8,077 nucleotides of DNA from Candidatus Krumholzibacteriia bacterium (GTDB lineage Bacteria; Krumholzibacteriota; Krumholzibacteriia; Krumholzibacteriales; Krumholzibacteriaceae): assembly GCA_026387805.1 (NCBI GenBank), contig JAPLKY010000143.1:1-8077 (forward strand), in the 5' to 3' direction. A program made the translations under genes and the position numbers. The notes under the pieces are model-generated. The model did no database searches. It worked only from the letters and a program-made list of their open reading frames with translations, and was not told where the DNA came from. This document shows, piece by piece, positions 6,924 through 8,077 of this stretch (position 1 is its first letter; the number at the start of each line of letters is the position of its first letter).

Positions 6924-8077
6924 CTATCGCAGGATACCGGGGAACAACGTGCTGATCGCGTACATCGTCGAAAGCGCGATGATGACGACGGCGATCGTCA
7001 CGTTGGCGATATTCTGGAACACGTTGTTCTTGAACTTGCCCATCGACTCCTCGTTGTTGAGCATGAGGATGAGAAAAACGAGCGATGCGGGAAGCAGAGT
7101 CACCGCGATCACCTGGACGAAGAGCGTGATCAGCACGAGCGGCGCTCCGGGAATCAGGACTATGGCGCCCGCGGATACCAGGGCGAAGAAATAGAACGCG
7201 TAGAACCACTGCGCCTCGCGGATCCGGTTGTTGAGCGAATGCGCCCAGCCGAACACCTCGCCGAAGGCCCACGAGCTCGCGAGCGAGATGCAGATGGCCC
7301 CGAGCAGCCCCGCGTCGAAGAGTCCGATCGCGAGCAACGTGCCGAGGTATTTATTGATGCCCATGAGCTGAACCGCCGCCTCGGCGGCGTCGCGGATGTC
7401 GACGCCGCGGAGCAGCGTTCCCGTCACGATGATGCAGAAGGCGGCCACGATCACCGTGAACGCCGAGCCGAGAATCGTGTCGATCTTGCCCCAGAGGATG
7501 TCCTTCTCCTGGATTCCCTTGTCCACGACGGCGCTCTGCTGGAAAAACACCATCCACGGGGCGATCGTGGTCCCGATATTCGCCATGAGGAAGAAGAAGA
7601 ACTCGTTCGTGACGCCCCCCGACGGAATATGCGGGATCAGGCCGCCCGTGAGGATGCTCGAAATCGAGGGCTTGACGATGAAGGCGCACGGTATATAGAC
7701 GAGATTCACCGCGCAGAAGAAGAGCGCGATCTTTTCCCAGGTCCAGTAGTTTCCGCGCACGATCATCATCCCCATGATGAGGATGACGAAGAGGACCGTG
7801 ATCACCGGCGGGACGTGAAAGATGCTCAGGGCCGCCGTCATGCCGATGAACTCGGTGATGAGCGTGAGCCAATCGACGAGGATGAGATCGACGAGCGAGA
7901 ACCATCCCCAGAACGGACCGAAGCCGTGGAAGATCGACTCGGCATGCCCGCGCTTCGTCACGGCGCCGAGACGCACCGTCATCTCCTGGACGAAATAGGC
8001 GACCGGGCCCAGAATGACGAGAAACCACAGGAGGCTATAGCCGAACTTGGCACCGGTTGCCGCGTATGTCGTGATCC
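6924..8077 (-). CDS. Nramp-family divalent metal transporter, N-terminus beyond the window
   Basis: About 383 C-terminal residues are visible; the first helix, with the DPGN-type metal site, lies outside the window. The visible start (ITTYAATGAKFGYSLLW, then FVQEMTVRLGAVTKRGHAE) matches TM2-TM3 of Nramp proteins. LITEFIGMTAAL matches TM4, IGTTIAPWMVFFQQSAV TM6, and QVIAVTLLPASLVFLILMLNN the TM10 region. Nramps are proton-linked carriers of Mn2+/Fe2+ with a LeuT fold. In TM6 the usual Met-Pro-His is Ala-Pro-Trp (7554-7562). The Met is the soft ligand that favours transition metals, and its loss is known to relax selectivity toward Ca2+ and Mg2+. Nramp-related Mg2+ transporters also lack it. 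With the MgtE-like sensor two genes downstream, Mg2+ or another hard ion is a plausible substrate. An internal ATG at 7982 is not the start, since homologous sequence continues upstream to the window edge. It ends with TAG at 6926-6924. Confidence 0.9.
   Translation of the reverse strand, partial: ITTYAATGAKFGYSLLWFLVILGPVAYFVQEMTVRLGAVTKRGHAESIFHGFGPFWGWFSLVDLILVDWLTLITEFIGMTAALSIFHVPPVITVLFVILIMGMMIVRGNYWTWEKIALFFCAVNLVYIPCAFIVKPSISSILTGGLIPHIPSGGVTNEFFFFLMANIGTTIAPWMVFFQQSAVVDKGIQEKDILWGKIDTILGSAFTVIVAAFCIIVTGTLLRGVDIRDAAEAAVQLMGINKYLGTLLAIGLFDAGLLGAICISLASSWAFGEVFGWAHSLNNRIREAQWFYAFYFFALVSAGAIVLIPGAPLVLITLFVQVIAVTLLPASLVFLILMLNNEESMGKFKNNVFQNIANVTIAVVIIALSTMYAISTLFPGILR

Overview
The window is GC-rich, tightly packed bacterial DNA. 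The organism is probably Gram-negative: it carries an OmpA-type peptidoglycan-anchored protein with a signal peptide and thrombospondin type-3 repeats, an exported beta-propeller protein and an exported DUF2914 protein. The gene mix looks like an uncultured environmental lineage, but I cannot fix the phylum from the sequence. I see no rRNA, tRNA, CRISPR array, phage or insertion-sequence signature.

Left part (1-2617): a truncated DUF2914 gene on the minus strand and a large exported beta-propeller gene on the plus strand diverge from a 169-bp regulatory gap. That gap has a perfect TATAAT box facing the propeller gene and a small GC hairpin with a T-rich tail facing the other way. The propeller gene is split between two reading frames near 1206-1209. 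One missing base there explains it, so it is either a real lesion or a sequencing or assembly error.

Middle (2618-3836): an AT-rich 243-bp gap holds a cluster of ATTTATCG-like half-sites in direct and inverted orientation. It precedes an OmpA-family gene encoding signal peptide, Cys/Trp segment, polyproline run, three 30-residue calcium-type TSP3 repeats and an OmpA C-terminal domain. A 13-bp-stem hairpin separates this gene from the converging operon on the other strand.

Right part (3837-8077, minus strand, transcribed right to left): a four-gene operon with gaps of 18 and 13 nt and then a near-overlap. It encodes an Nramp-fold metal transporter (start beyond the window), a 69-residue single-membrane-span protein, a soluble protein with two PRC-barrel-like segments, an MgtE N-domain and a CBS pair, and a GT-C (PMT/ArnT-type) membrane glycosyltransferase. 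The transporter has Ala-Pro-Trp where canonical Nramps have Met-Pro-His in TM6. The soluble protein resembles the cytosolic Mg2+-sensing half of MgtE without its channel. Together these suggest a transporter for a hard divalent ion such as Mg2+, gated or tuned in trans by an MgtE-like sensor. This is the most interesting content of the window; the functional link is inference.
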